Origin: Micropruina sonneratiae
GTDB taxonomy: Bacteria > Actinomycetota > Actinomycetes > Propionibacteriales > Propionibacteriaceae
Reading direction: 5' to 3'
Assembly: GCF_025972045.1 (NCBI RefSeq)
Contig: NZ_JAPDHX010000001.1
Coordinates: 959,379 to 1,023,378 of the forward strand
DNA length: 64,000 nt
Part shown: positions 37,821-46,196 of the stretch, one piece after another
Layout: each line of letters starts with the position of its first letter
How positions within the stretch are numbered: the first letter of the stretch is position 1
Made by a program: the position numbers and the translations under genes
Notes under the pieces: generated by a model
Told to the model about the DNA's origin: nothing
The model's input: only the letters and a program-made list of their open reading frames with translations
Databases searched by the model: none

Positions 37821-38570
37821 GTGAGTGAATCACCCTCCACGCGGCCCTCGGCCGGGCGGGTAGCCGGCATGTGGGCCAAGGAGATCGCCATCGTGGTGGT
37901 CGGCGCCCTGCTCGCCTCCACCCTACTGAGGCTCTTCGTCGCCCAGATGTTCGTCATTCCGTCGGGATCGATGGAGAACACGCTGCTCATCCGCGACCGG
38001 GTCATGGTGCAGAAGGTGGCCGGCTGGTCCCGCGGCGACGTGGTGGTCTTCCGCGACACCCAGGGCTGGCTCGCCGACCCGGCCGAAGAGACCGACCCGG
38101 TGCGAAAGGCCCTGATCTTCATCGGGCTTGCCCCGGACGAGAGTTCGAACCACCTGATCAAACGAGTCATCGGGATGCCCGGCGACCACGTCACGTGCTG
38201 CGACGTGCAGGGCCGGGTGACGGTGAACACCCAGCCGCTCGACGAGCAGAGCTACCTCTATTCCGAGGGCGGCACGGTGGTCGCACCGTCGGCGATGCCG
38301 TTCGATGTCGTGGTGCCGGCCGGACGAATCTTCGTGATGGGCGACCACCGGGACAACTCCCAGGATTCCCGCTGTCACCTCGACGAGGGCACCGATGGCA
38401 TGGGTGCCTTCGTGCCCACCGAGAACGTCGTCGGCTCCGCGGTGGCGGTCGTCTACCCCTTCGATCGATGGCGCACGTTGTCGCGCCCGGACACCTTCGC
38501 CCGGGTTCCTGGACCGACGTCACCCGCCTCAGCGAAGCCGGTGATCACCGGCGAGATACCCGTCTGCTGA
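37821..38570 (+). CDS. lepB: Signal peptidase I
   Basis: A 249-residue membrane protease that removes Sec/Tat signal peptides. One N-terminal membrane helix (about 22-42), catalytic Ser50 in IPSGSMENTL, catalytic Lys114 in HLIKRVIGMPGD, and GDHRDNSQDSR near 172. A Cys pair follows the lysine motif (VTCCDVQG). GTG at 37821 has AGGAGG upstream. 7 bp separate it from rnhB. Confidence 0.95.
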   Translation: MSESPSTRPSAGRVAGMWAKEIAIVVVGALLASTLLRLFVAQMFVIPSGSMENTLLIRDRVMVQKVAGWSRGDVVVFRDTQGWLADPAEETDPVRKALIFIGLAPDESSNHLIKRVIGMPGDHVTCCDVQGRVTVNTQPLDEQSYLYSEGGTVVAPSAMPFDVVVPAGRIFVMGDHRDNSQDSRCHLDEGTDGMGAFVPTENVVGSAVAVVYPFDRWRTLSRPDTFARVPGPTSPASAKPVITGEIPVC

Positions 38571-38577
38571 GGCTTCC

Positions 38578-39306
38578 ATGGCCTTCGTGCTGCGCCGGGA
38601 CGCTGGACTCTACGGCTACGAGCGTGCGCTGCGCCGGGCCGGTTTCGGGTTGATCGCCGGGGCCGACGAGGCCGGGCGCGGCGCCTGCGCCGGACCGCTG
38701 GTGGCGGCCTCGGTGATCCTGGGCAGCACTCCCGGCGCACAGGTGCGCGGGCTCCGGGACTCCAAGCTGCTCAGCCCGGCCCAGCGGGAACGCTGTTACG
38801 ACGAGATCATGGCCAAGGCGGTGGCCTGGTCGGTGGTGCTGATCGAGCCGGCCGAGTGCGACCGGCTCGGCATGCACGTGGCCAATCTCCAGGCCCTGCG
38901 TCGCGCGGTGCTCCGGCTCGACACCGCTGCAGACTTCGTACTCACCGACGGCTTCGGTGTGGACGGGCTGGGAACGCCTTCGCTGGCGGTCTGGAAGGGG
39001 GACGCGGTGGCGGGGTGCGTCGCGGCGGCGTCCGTCGTGGCGAAGGTCACCCGCGACCGGATCATGAGTCAGGCGCATGACCAGTGGCCGCACTACCGGT
39101 TCGACATCCACAAGGGGTATTGCACGCCGCTGCACCAGCGTCATCTGGACGCCCACGGGCCCTGCGAGATCCACCGCAACTGCTTCGTCAACGTCCGCCG
39201 GGCGGCCGCGTCGGTGGCTCGCCGGACGCCCGACGCGGCGGCCGGACCGGACGACGGGGAGCTCGGGGTGGGTGCTGCGCAGAGGTATAGAGTGGCACCG
39301 CTATGA
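38578..39306 (+). CDS. rnhB: Ribonuclease HII
   Basis: A 242-residue enzyme that cuts RNA-DNA hybrids and single ribonucleotides in DNA. DEAGRG at residues 30-35 holds two active-site acids; RDSKLLSPAQR and the FDIHKGYCTPLHQRHLDAHGPCEIHR tail match the family. ATG at 38578 is 7 bp after lepB. It overlaps the DUF2469 start by 4 bp. Confidence 0.96.
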   Translation: MAFVLRRDAGLYGYERALRRAGFGLIAGADEAGRGACAGPLVAASVILGSTPGAQVRGLRDSKLLSPAQRERCYDEIMAKAVAWSVVLIEPAECDRLGMHVANLQALRRAVLRLDTAADFVLTDGFGVDGLGTPSLAVWKGDAVAGCVAAASVVAKVTRDRIMSQAHDQWPHYRFDIHKGYCTPLHQRHLDAHGPCEIHRNCFVNVRRAAASVARRTPDAAAGPDDGELGVGAAQRYRVAPL

Positions 39307-39614
39307 GCGCCGAGGATCTTGAACAGTACGAGAGCGAACTTGAACTCCAGTTGTACCGGGAGTACAAGGACGTGGTCGGCATCTTCACCTACGCCGTCGA
39401 GACCGAGCGTCGCTTCTACCTGTGCAACGCGGTCGACCTGAAGGTTCGCACCGAGGGCGGTGACGTCTACTACGAGGTGTCGATGGGCGACGCCTGGGTG
39501 TGGGACATGTACCGGCCCGCCCGCTTCGTGAAGTCGGCCAAGGTGCTCACCTTCCGCGACGTCTCCATCGAGGAGATCGCACACAGCGAACTGAAGGTCC
39601 CCGAGAACCTCTGA
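39303..39614 (+). CDS. DUF2469 family protein
   Basis: A 103-residue acidic protein conserved in actinobacteria next to rnhB and yraN, as here. It begins MSAEDLEQYESELELQLYRE and has FTYAVETERRFYLCNAVDL and WVWDMYRPARFVKS. Function unknown. TAGAGT (39288-39293) lies 9 nt upstream within rnhB, so it may have its own transcript start. Confidence 0.9.
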   Translation: MSAEDLEQYESELELQLYREYKDVVGIFTYAVETERRFYLCNAVDLKVRTEGGDVYYEVSMGDAWVWDMYRPARFVKSAKVLTFRDVSIEEIAHSELKVPENL

Positions 39615-39680
39615 CCCACGTTGGTCGACACCCCTTCTGACGTCGTCCCGGGCCCTGGTCGAGCGTGAACGTGGTGGGTG

Positions 39681-39702
39681 ACCCGGGCTTGCCCCGGGAT
39701 CT
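39681..39702. repeat. REP-like palindrome between DUF2469 and yraN
   Basis: ACCCGGGCTTGCCCCGGGAT forms a CCCGGG/CCCGGG stem. It is related to the GTCATCCCGG-type palindromes elsewhere in the window. Confidence 0.5.
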
Positions 39703-39772
39703 CATGGTCATGCCCGAGACCCCTCGCCGACGATTTTGAACACTTTTCCGCCTTGGTGCTCAAGGTGAAGGT

Positions 39773-40138
39773 GTGGAACGAAATGCTGTCTGGAGAGCGG
39801 GTGAGCTCGCGGCCGTCCATCACCTGGTGACGCGGGGCTGGACGATCATCGAGCGCAACTGGCGCTGCTCGCTGGGTGAGGTCGACATCATCGCGCACAC
39901 GGCCGACCCGACACCCGTGCTGGTCTTCTGCGAGGTGAAATGCCGCACCGGCACGGGGTTCGGCGACCCCCTGGAGGCCATCACCGCGGCGAAGCTGGCG
40001 CGCCTGCGCAGGCTCGCCCTCACCTGGCTGGGTGAGCAGCCGCGGTGGGTGCCGCGCTACCGGCTCGACGCGATCGGCGTCCTGCTGCCGCGCGACGGCC
40101 GCCCCCGGGTCACCCATCTGGAAGGGGTCGGGCAGTGA
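39773..40138 (+). CDS. yraN: YraN/UPF0102 family nuclease-like protein
   Basis: A 121-residue protein with the restriction-endonuclease-like fold of UPF0102: GELAAVHHLVTRGWTIIERNWR, then CSLGEVDIIA and VFCEVKCRTGTGFG, giving the E-D-ExK catalytic pattern. Probable DNA-processing nuclease; the biological role is unsettled. GTG at 39773 has AAGGTGAAGG just upstream. The stop overlaps the yifB start by 4 bp. Confidence 0.9.
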   Translation: MERNAVWRAGELAAVHHLVTRGWTIIERNWRCSLGEVDIIAHTADPTPVLVFCEVKCRTGTGFGDPLEAITAAKLARLRRLALTWLGEQPRWVPRYRLDAIGVLLPRDGRPRVTHLEGVGQ

Positions 40139-41679
40139 CGCCGGCACGTGCCTTCTCGGTGGCGCTGGTGGGCGTAGAGGGCACGATGGTCGAGGTCGAG
40201 GCGGCGATCGGCGGGGGTCTGCCGCGCATGGTGATCGTCGGGCTGGCGGACGCGGCCCTGGCCGAGGCGCGCGAGCGCTGCCGGGCCGCGGTGCACGCCC
40301 ACGGGCTGGGCTGGCCCCAGCAGCTGGTCACGGTGAACCTGTCCCCGGCCACTCTGCCCAAGGCCGGCAGTCACTTCGACCTCGCCATCGTCGCCGCGGT
40401 CGCCGCCGCCGACGACCGGTTCGACCGCACGGTGCTCGAACGGCTGGTGCTGTTCGGTGAGCTGGGCCTCGACGGACGCGTCCGCGCGGTCCGGGGCCTG
40501 CTGCCCGCCCTGCTGGCCGCGGCGGCCGCCGGCTTCACGTCGGCGGTGGTCCCGGCCGAGCAGCTGGGTGAGGCCGCCCTGGTGGGCGGGTTGACGCTGT
40601 GGGGGGTGAACGACCTGCCCGACCTGGTGGCGGTGCTGCTGGGCGGCACCCCGAAGCCCGCCCCACCCAGTACCACCGAGGTCACCGGCGGCGCTGCGCC
40701 GGTGAAGGATCTCATCGACGTGGTGGGCCAGCTCGAGGCGAAGTGGGCGCTCGAGGTTGCAGCCGCCGGACGCCACCATCTGCACCTCCACGGCCCGCCG
40801 GGGGTGGGCAAGACGCTGCTCGCCGAGCGACTTCCCGGCATCCTGCCCGAACTCGACACCGCTGCCGCGCTGGAGGTGTCGGCCATCCACTCGCTGGCCG
40901 GCGTCCCGCTGGCCGACGGCCTGATCACCCGGCCGCCGTACGCCGACCCGCACCACACGGCCTCGCTGGCGAGTATCGTCGGAGGCGGTGCCCGGGTGGC
41001 CATGCCGGGCAGCATCAGCCGGGCCCACAACGGCGTACTCTTCCTCGACGAAGCTCCCGAGTTCTCCCCACGGGTGATCGAGGCACTACGGGTGCCGCTC
41101 GAATCCGGCCGGGTGGTGCTGGGCAGGGCCGCGGCGCAAGCGACCTACCCGGCGAGCTTCCAACTGGTACTCGCCTCGAACCCGTGCCCCTGCGGCAACG
41201 CCGGCGTCCGAGGTGCCGAATGCCGGTGCGCGCCGATGGCGGTGCGTCGCTACACCGAACGGATCTCCGGCCCCATCCTCGACCGGATCGACATCCGGCA
41301 CCAGGTGCGGCCGATGTCCCGGGCGTATCTGCGGGCGGCGACCGCAGCCGGCGAACCGTCCGCGGACGTCGCGCAGCGCGTCGCCGAGGCCCGCTCCCGG
41401 CAACGCCGCCGACTCGCCGGTCACGGCTGGCGGACCAACGGCGAGGTGCCCGGCTCGGCCCTGCGGCGCACCCTGCCTCTGCCGCACGGCAGCGAGTTGC
41501 TCGAGGACGCCGTGGCCCGCGGCCGGCTCTCCGCGCGCGGGGTCGACAAGGTGATCCGGCTCGCCTGGACCATCGCCGATCTCGCCGGGGCGGACCGGCC
41601 GCGGCGGGAGCACCTGCACACCGCGCTCGCCATGCGACACGGACTCGACCTGTCGGAGGTGGCCGATGTCCGAGCGTGA
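40135..41679 (+). CDS. YifB family Mg-chelatase-like AAA ATPase (ComM-like)
   Basis: A 514-residue protein. The N-terminal Lon-like/ChlI domain (VEVEAAIGGGLPRMVIVGL) is followed by an AAA+ domain with Walker A GPPGVGKT (220-227), GVLFLDEAPEFSPRVIEAL as Walker B, and the Cys-rich NPCPCGNAG...CRCAP segment. ComM relatives act as helicases in branch migration during natural transformation. The pairing yifB-dprA is conserved. GTG at 40135 is coupled to yraN; it overlaps dprA by 14 bp. Confidence 0.93.
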   Translation: MTPARAFSVALVGVEGTMVEVEAAIGGGLPRMVIVGLADAALAEARERCRAAVHAHGLGWPQQLVTVNLSPATLPKAGSHFDLAIVAAVAAADDRFDRTVLERLVLFGELGLDGRVRAVRGLLPALLAAAAAGFTSAVVPAEQLGEAALVGGLTLWGVNDLPDLVAVLLGGTPKPAPPSTTEVTGGAAPVKDLIDVVGQLEAKWALEVAAAGRHHLHLHGPPGVGKTLLAERLPGILPELDTAAALEVSAIHSLAGVPLADGLITRPPYADPHHTASLASIVGGGARVAMPGSISRAHNGVLFLDEAPEFSPRVIEALRVPLESGRVVLGRAAAQATYPASFQLVLASNPCPCGNAGVRGAECRCAPMAVRRYTERISGPILDRIDIRHQVRPMSRAYLRAATAAGEPSADVAQRVAEARSRQRRRLAGHGWRTNGEVPGSALRRTLPLPHGSELLEDAVARGRLSARGVDKVIRLAWTIADLAGADRPRREHLHTALAMRHGLDLSEVADVRA

Positions 41680-42787
41680 CGCGAGGATGGCGCTGTGCTG
41701 CGCCGTCGAGCCGGGCAACCTCGAACTCACCCGGCTGGTGGCGCAGCACGGGGCCGAGTCGGTGATCGCCGCTCTGCAAGCCCCCGACTCGAAGTCGCGC
41801 TGGTCCCGCCGCGCCCGGTCGGTCGACCTCGTCGCGGTGCAGCGGGCCACGAAGGTCAACCGGCTGCGCTTCGTCGTCCCCGGCGATGACGACTGGCCCG
41901 ACTGCCTCGGAGACCTGGCCGAGGTCGAACCGGTGCAGGAGATGGGCGGCGTCCCGTTCGGGTTGTGGCTCAAGGGCGAGCCGAATCTGGCGACGACGTG
42001 CGCGTCGTCGGTTGCCATCGTCGGTTCGCGCGCCGCCACGGCGTACGGGCAGTCGGTTGCCACCGACCTTGCCGCTGGGCTGGGACTGCACAGGGTCAGC
42101 ACGGTGAGCGGGGGAGCGTACGGTATCGATGCGGCCGCCCACAGCGGGGCGTTGGCCACCGACGCACCGACCGCGGCCGTGATGGCCGGCGGTCTGGACA
42201 GCCCGTACCCGCCCGGGAACGCAAGCCTGTTGCAGCGCGTCGCGGGGCAGGGCCTGCTGGTCAGTGAGCTGCCGCCGGGCGAACATCCCACCCGGGCCCG
42301 CTTCCTGGCCCGCAACCGGCTGATCGCCGCCCTCTCGCCGGTGACCGTGATCGTCGAGGCCGCCTGGCGCAGCGGGGCACGCAACACCGTGAGCTGGGCG
42401 GGTGCCCTGCACAGGGTGGTGGCGGCGGTGCCCGGGCCGGTGCACAGCGCCACCTCGGTGACGCCGCATCGCCTCATCCGCGAGGCCGAGGCCGTGCTCT
42501 GCACCGGCCCCGACGACGTGCTGGAACTGCTGGCCCCACTCGGCCGGGCGCCCGTCCCCAGGCCCGATCAGCGCAGGCGTCTCGACGAGTTGAGTCCCGA
42601 CGAGCTGGCCGTCTACGAGGCACTGCCCGCCCGTGGGCGGCGCGACGCGGGCGAGGTGTCCCTGCGGGCGGGGGTCTCCCTGCCCGGCTGCCTCGCACTG
42701 CTCGATCGGCTCGCCGAACAGGGCCTGGTCGCCCAGGTCGAGGGCGGGTGGCGGCTGGTGAGGGCCGAGGTCGGCGGTCGTAGCTGA
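41666..42787 (+). CDS. dprA: DNA-processing protein DprA
   Basis: A 373-residue protein that loads RecA on incoming single-stranded DNA. The Rossmann-like core has VGSRAATAYG, VSGGAYGIDAAAHSGAL, GGLDSPYPPGN, SELPPGEHP and FLARNRLIAALS, all standard. A C-terminal winged helix (about 300-370) follows. In actinobacteria without known competence it persists as part of the yraN-yifB-dprA unit. Confidence 0.95.
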   Translation: MSERDARMALCCAVEPGNLELTRLVAQHGAESVIAALQAPDSKSRWSRRARSVDLVAVQRATKVNRLRFVVPGDDDWPDCLGDLAEVEPVQEMGGVPFGLWLKGEPNLATTCASSVAIVGSRAATAYGQSVATDLAAGLGLHRVSTVSGGAYGIDAAAHSGALATDAPTAAVMAGGLDSPYPPGNASLLQRVAGQGLLVSELPPGEHPTRARFLARNRLIAALSPVTVIVEAAWRSGARNTVSWAGALHRVVAAVPGPVHSATSVTPHRLIREAEAVLCTGPDDVLELLAPLGRAPVPRPDQRRRLDELSPDELAVYEALPARGRRDAGEVSLRAGVSLPGCLALLDRLAEQGLVAQVEGGWRLVRAEVGGRS

Positions 42788-42890
42788 CTCGCCGTGGCGG
42801 GGGGTGTGAGGGCGGGCGTGACTCGTCGTCGCAGCGCCGGGAAGCCGGGTGCAACCGTGTCGGGCCCGACCGAACCGTTGCCGGGAGGTC

Positions 42891-42896
42891 TAGCGT
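42891..42896 (+). promoter_or_regulatory. -10 box of the peptide transporter gene
   Basis: TAGCGT is 6 nt before ATG at 42903, with no Shine-Dalgarno sequence between them. Confidence 0.55.
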
Positions 42897-42902
42897 GCCC
42901 TC

Positions 42903-44387
42903 ATGAGCGACACTCATCCCACCCCCATGCGCGATTCGCCCGCCTCCGGCGCAGCGGACACCCGCTTCTTCGGTCAGCCGCGCGCCCTCGTCCACATCTT
43001 CGGCGTGGAGATGTGGGAGCGCTTCAGCTTCTACGGCATGCAGGGCATCCTGCTCATCTACCTGTACTACACCGCCACCGAGGGCGGGCTCGGGATGGAC
43101 CGAACCACCGCCGCCGGCATCGTCGGCGCCTACGGCGGTGCGGTCTACCTGTCGACCATCCTGGGTGCCTGGATCGCCGATCGCATCCTGGGCGCCGAGC
43201 GGGTCCTGTTCGTCAGCGCCGTGGTGATCATGGCGGGTCACATCGCTTTGGCGGCGCTGCCCGGTTTCATCGGGGTCGGGGTGGGCCTGGTGCTGGTCGC
43301 CGTCGGTTCGGGCGGGTTGAAGGCGACCGCGACCAGCGTCGTCGGCACGCTGTACTCCGCCGAGGACCCCCGCCGTGACGCCGGGTTCTCGCTGTTCTAC
43401 CTGGGAATCAACCTGGGCGCGTTCTTCGGGCCGCTGCTCACCGGCCTGTTGCAGAGCGAGCTGGGCTTCCATTGGGGCTTCGGGCTGGCCGCGCTCGGCA
43501 TGGCCGCCGGGCTGGTCCAGTACTCGATCGGACGCCGGCACCTGCCTGCGACAGCCAGTGAGATCCCCAACCCGCTGCCTCGCGACCGGTACCCGCTGAT
43601 CGGTGGGCTGGCCGCCGGCGCCCTGGTACTGATCGTGGTGCTGGTGCTGACCGGCGTGATCCGTGCCGACAACCTGGCCCTCGTGGTCATCTACACCGTG
43701 ATCGCCGCCTCGATCGCCTACTTCGCCGTGATCCTCTCCAGCAGCCGCATCACCGCCGACGAGCGCTCCCGGGTGTGGGGCTTCGTCCCCCTGTTCCTGA
43801 CCTCGGTGGCCTTCTGGTCGTTGTACCAGCAGCAGTTCACCGTGTTGACGGTGTACTCCGACACCCGGCTGAACCGCAACCTGTTCGGCTGGGAGATGCC
43901 CGTCTCCTGGGTGCAGTCGATCAACCCGGTCTTCATCATCGTGCTGTCCGGCGTGTTCGCCTGGGTGTGGACGCGGCTGGGCGATCGTCAGCCCTCGACA
44001 CCGGTCAAGTTCGCGCTCGCTGCCATCGTGATGGGCTGCGCCTTCCTGCTGTTCCTGCCCTTCGCCGGCGGCGCCGAGAACTCGACCCCGCTACTGGCCG
44101 TCGTCGGCATCCTGCTCGTCTTCACCGTCGCCGAACTGCTGCTGTCACCGGTCGGGCTGTCGGTCACCACCAAGCTCGCGCCGGACTCGTTCCACACGCA
44201 GATGGTTGCGCTGTTCTTCCTGTCCGTTTCGCTGGGCACCGCCATCTCCGGCGAGCTCGCCAAGCTGTACGACCCGTCCAACGAGACGCCCTATTTCTCG
44301 GTGCTCGGCCTGATCGCGATCGGTGTCGGCGTCGTGCTGTTGGTGTGCACCAAACCGGTGCTGAAACTGATGCGCGGAGTGCGCTGA
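42903..44387 (+). CDS. POT family proton-dependent oligopeptide transporter
   Basis: A 494-residue protein with 12-14 helices. The N-terminal EMWERFSFYGMQGILLIYL holds the ExxERF motif for proton coupling, and GAYGGAVYLSTILGAWIADR and FSLFYLGINLGAFFGPLL are PTR2 signatures. It takes up di- and tripeptides. It stands alone and is probably leaderless. Confidence 0.95.
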   Translation: MSDTHPTPMRDSPASGAADTRFFGQPRALVHIFGVEMWERFSFYGMQGILLIYLYYTATEGGLGMDRTTAAGIVGAYGGAVYLSTILGAWIADRILGAERVLFVSAVVIMAGHIALAALPGFIGVGVGLVLVAVGSGGLKATATSVVGTLYSAEDPRRDAGFSLFYLGINLGAFFGPLLTGLLQSELGFHWGFGLAALGMAAGLVQYSIGRRHLPATASEIPNPLPRDRYPLIGGLAAGALVLIVVLVLTGVIRADNLALVVIYTVIAASIAYFAVILSSSRITADERSRVWGFVPLFLTSVAFWSLYQQQFTVLTVYSDTRLNRNLFGWEMPVSWVQSINPVFIIVLSGVFAWVWTRLGDRQPSTPVKFALAAIVMGCAFLLFLPFAGGAENSTPLLAVVGILLVFTVAELLLSPVGLSVTTKLAPDSFHTQMVALFFLSVSLGTAISGELAKLYDPSNETPYFSVLGLIAIGVGVVLLVCTKPVLKLMRGVR

Positions 44388-44394
44388 CCGGCTG

Positions 44395-44421
44395 GTGACT
44401 CCTGACCCTCGGGCGAGTCAC
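44395..44421 (+). terminator. Hairpin after the peptide transporter
   Basis: GTGACTC (44395-44401) pairs with GAGTCAC (44415-44421) around a 13-nt loop, 7 nt after the stop. There is no U tract. Confidence 0.4.
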
Positions 44422-44467
44422 TCGCACGGGTGACTGACATGCCAACAACCCTTGGCTAGTGTCGTCG

Positions 44468-44671
44468 ATGTCGGGGGGACATGACGACGACACTGACTGG
44501 GTCGCTCCAAACCGGGGGGATTGGAACGGCCCGGTCAGGATCGTCTACAACACTGGCACCTTGCCGCCCACCTTTGGGGTGCGTGCGGCGGGTGCCGATC
44601 CGTTTTCCCTGGCACGGGACGGACCGCCAGAGGGGACAAGGGTCGATGTTGGAGTACCGCCACAGCTGTGA
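44468..44671 (+). CDS. Possible small leaderless ORF overlapping DUF1272
   Basis: A 67-codon frame starts at ATG 44468, 5 nt after TAGTGT (44457-44462), the same spacing as other leaderless genes here. It begins MSGGHDDDTDWVAPNRGDW and is rich in Asp, Gly and Pro. It ends 26 bp inside the DUF1272 gene in another frame, so it could couple translation. Third-position GC is clearly lower than in neighbouring genes, and I know no relative; it may instead be just the transcribed 5' region. Confidence 0.3.
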   Translation: MSGGHDDDTDWVAPNRGDWNGPVRIVYNTGTLPPTFGVRAAGADPFSLARDGPPEGTRVDVGVPPQL

Positions 44672-44891
44672 GCGCTGCGGCCGTGAGTTGGCAGTGGATG
44701 ACCACCGGGTCTACATCTGTTCGTTCGAATGCACCTGGTGCGCGGAGTGCGTCGCCACCTTCGCCCAGCATGCGTGCCCCAACTGTGGCGGCAACCTGGC
44801 ACTGCGGCCCATTCAGCCCCGTCACCTGCAGGGACGCACGGACGAGCATCCGCACTCCGAGTTTCGCCTGCTGCTGGCCAGGATCGCCTGA
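44646..44891 (+). CDS. DUF1272 zinc-ribbon protein
   Basis: An 81-residue protein with three CxxC pairs: SCERCGREL, CTWCAECVATF and CPNCGG, as in DUF1272, a small zinc-binding family of unknown function. ATG at 44646 gives the family start (MLEYRHSCERC). The frame is open upstream to ATG 44481, behind a GGGGGG tract, so a longer form cannot be excluded. Confidence 0.85.
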   Translation: MLEYRHSCERCGRELAVDDHRVYICSFECTWCAECVATFAQHACPNCGGNLALRPIQPRHLQGRTDEHPHSEFRLLLARIA

Positions 44892-44969
44892 CCGTCGCGC
44901 CAGGCGAGCCACCGGCGTCCGTATCGAGGCTGGCCGGGGAAGTCGTCGGCCCGCCACTAGGGTCTCGCC

Positions 44970-45215
44970 ATGTTGATCATCGGGCTGATTCTGTCCGGCA
45001 TGCTCGTGGGCGCCGCAGCCCAGGTCATCCTCGGCGCACGGCGTGGCATCAACTGGCCCGTCGCCTTCGGGTGCGGCCTCGGCGGCTCGTTCGTCGGGGG
45101 ACTGCTCTCCAGCCTGGTCTCCGGTGACGGCATCGAACTGCGACCAGCCGGGCTGATCGGGTCGCTGATCGTCACCCTCGGCTGGATGTGGTGGAAGGGA
45201 CGCGCTGCGTCATGA
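44970..45215 (+). CDS. GlsB/YeaQ/YmgE family membrane protein
   Basis: An 81-residue protein with three short hydrophobic segments: IIGLILSGMLVGAAAQVILG, then FGCGLGGSFVGGLLSSLV and LIGSLIVTLGWMWWKG. This matches the small stress-linked transglycosylase-associated membrane family. TAGGGT (44958-44963) is 6 nt before ATG, so it is probably leaderless. Confidence 0.82.
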   Translation: MLIIGLILSGMLVGAAAQVILGARRGINWPVAFGCGLGGSFVGGLLSSLVSGDGIELRPAGLIGSLIVTLGWMWWKGRAAS

Positions 45216-45225
45216 CCCGGGGCCG

Positions 45226-46158
45226 ATGAATCGGGCCCTCACCGGCTTCACCTCCACGATCTTCGCCGAGATGTCCGCACACGCCCAGCGCACCGGTGCG
45301 GTCAACCTGGGTAAGAGATTTCCCGACTACGACGGTCCCGCCGCCATGCTCGAACGGGCGCGGCGGGCGATCTCCGAGGGAGCCAACCAGTAACCGCCCG
45401 GACCCGGGATGCCTGCCCTGCGTGAGGCGATCGCGGAACACCAGCGGCGCTTCTACGGCATCGAACTGGATCTCGACACGCAGGTGCTGGTCACGGCCGG
45501 GGCCACCGAGGGCATCGCGGCCGCCATGCTGGGACTGCTCGAACCCGGCGACGAGGTGGTGCTGCTCGAGCCCTACTACGACTCCTACGCGGCCCTGGTG
45601 GCGCTGGCCGGGGGAGTGCGGCGACCGGTCCGGCCCGAGCCACCCGACTTCGCCCTACCCAGGCAGCGGTTGGCGGACGCCATCGGCCCGCGCACCCGGC
45701 TGCTGCTACTCAACTCACCGCACAATCCGACCGGCATGGTGCTCGGCCCGGACGATCTGGCGTTCATCACCGAGCTGGCTCGCCGACCTGATCGTGGTCA
45801 CCGACGAGGTGTACGAACACCTCACCTTCGACGGTGTCGCGCACCTGCCGCTGACGGCGCTGCCGGGCATGGGGGAGCGGACCGTGACGCTGTCGTCCGC
45901 CGGGAAGACGTTCTCGGCGACCGGCTGGAAGATCGGCTGGGCGACGGGTCCTTCCGACCTGGTGGGCGCGGTCCGTGCCGCCAAGCAGTTCCTCACCTTC
46001 GTCAACGGCGCCCCCTTCCAGCCGGCGGTCGCCGAGGCGCTGCGCCTTCCGGACAGCTACTACGCCGGCTTCCGGTCATCGCTGCAGGGCAAGCGGGACA
46101 GGTTTCTCGAGGGGTTGGTCCACACCCGGACCCGTGGGGACGTTAGTCTGCGGTACTT
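45226..46158 (+). pseudogene. Broken class I/II aminotransferase
   Basis: Three lesions. (1) After EGANQ a TAA at 45391-45393 replaces the Tyr codon of the family motif NQYPPGPG. (2) Near 45780 the frame changes between DLAFITELA and DLIVVTDEVYEHL. (3) The C-terminal third is missing: homology ends after GKRDRFLEGL, and the sequence runs into a dispersed repeat at 46159. Conserved parts still visible include VTAGATEGIAAAMLGL, NSPHNPTGMVL and the PLP lysine in SSAGKTFSATGWKIGW. The intact relative would be a DapC/YbdL-type aminotransferase. Confidence 0.9.
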
Positions 46159-46190
46159 CCGGACCGTGGGGACGGTTCCTGCGGTCCGCG
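46159..46190. repeat. GGGGACGGTTCC repeat at the aminotransferase truncation point
   Basis: CGGACCG, then TGGGGACGGTTCCTG, then CGGTCCG: the clearest full unit of the family, with perfect inverted 7-bp arms. It sits exactly where the aminotransferase homology stops and next to the 3' end of the HAD gene. Confidence 0.75.
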
Positions 46191-46196
46191 TCCAGG

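Noticed and set aside
41015..42504. Two minus-strand frames of more than 470 codons opposite yifB and dprA
   Set aside because: They are antisense shadows of well-defined genes and have no recognisable motifs.
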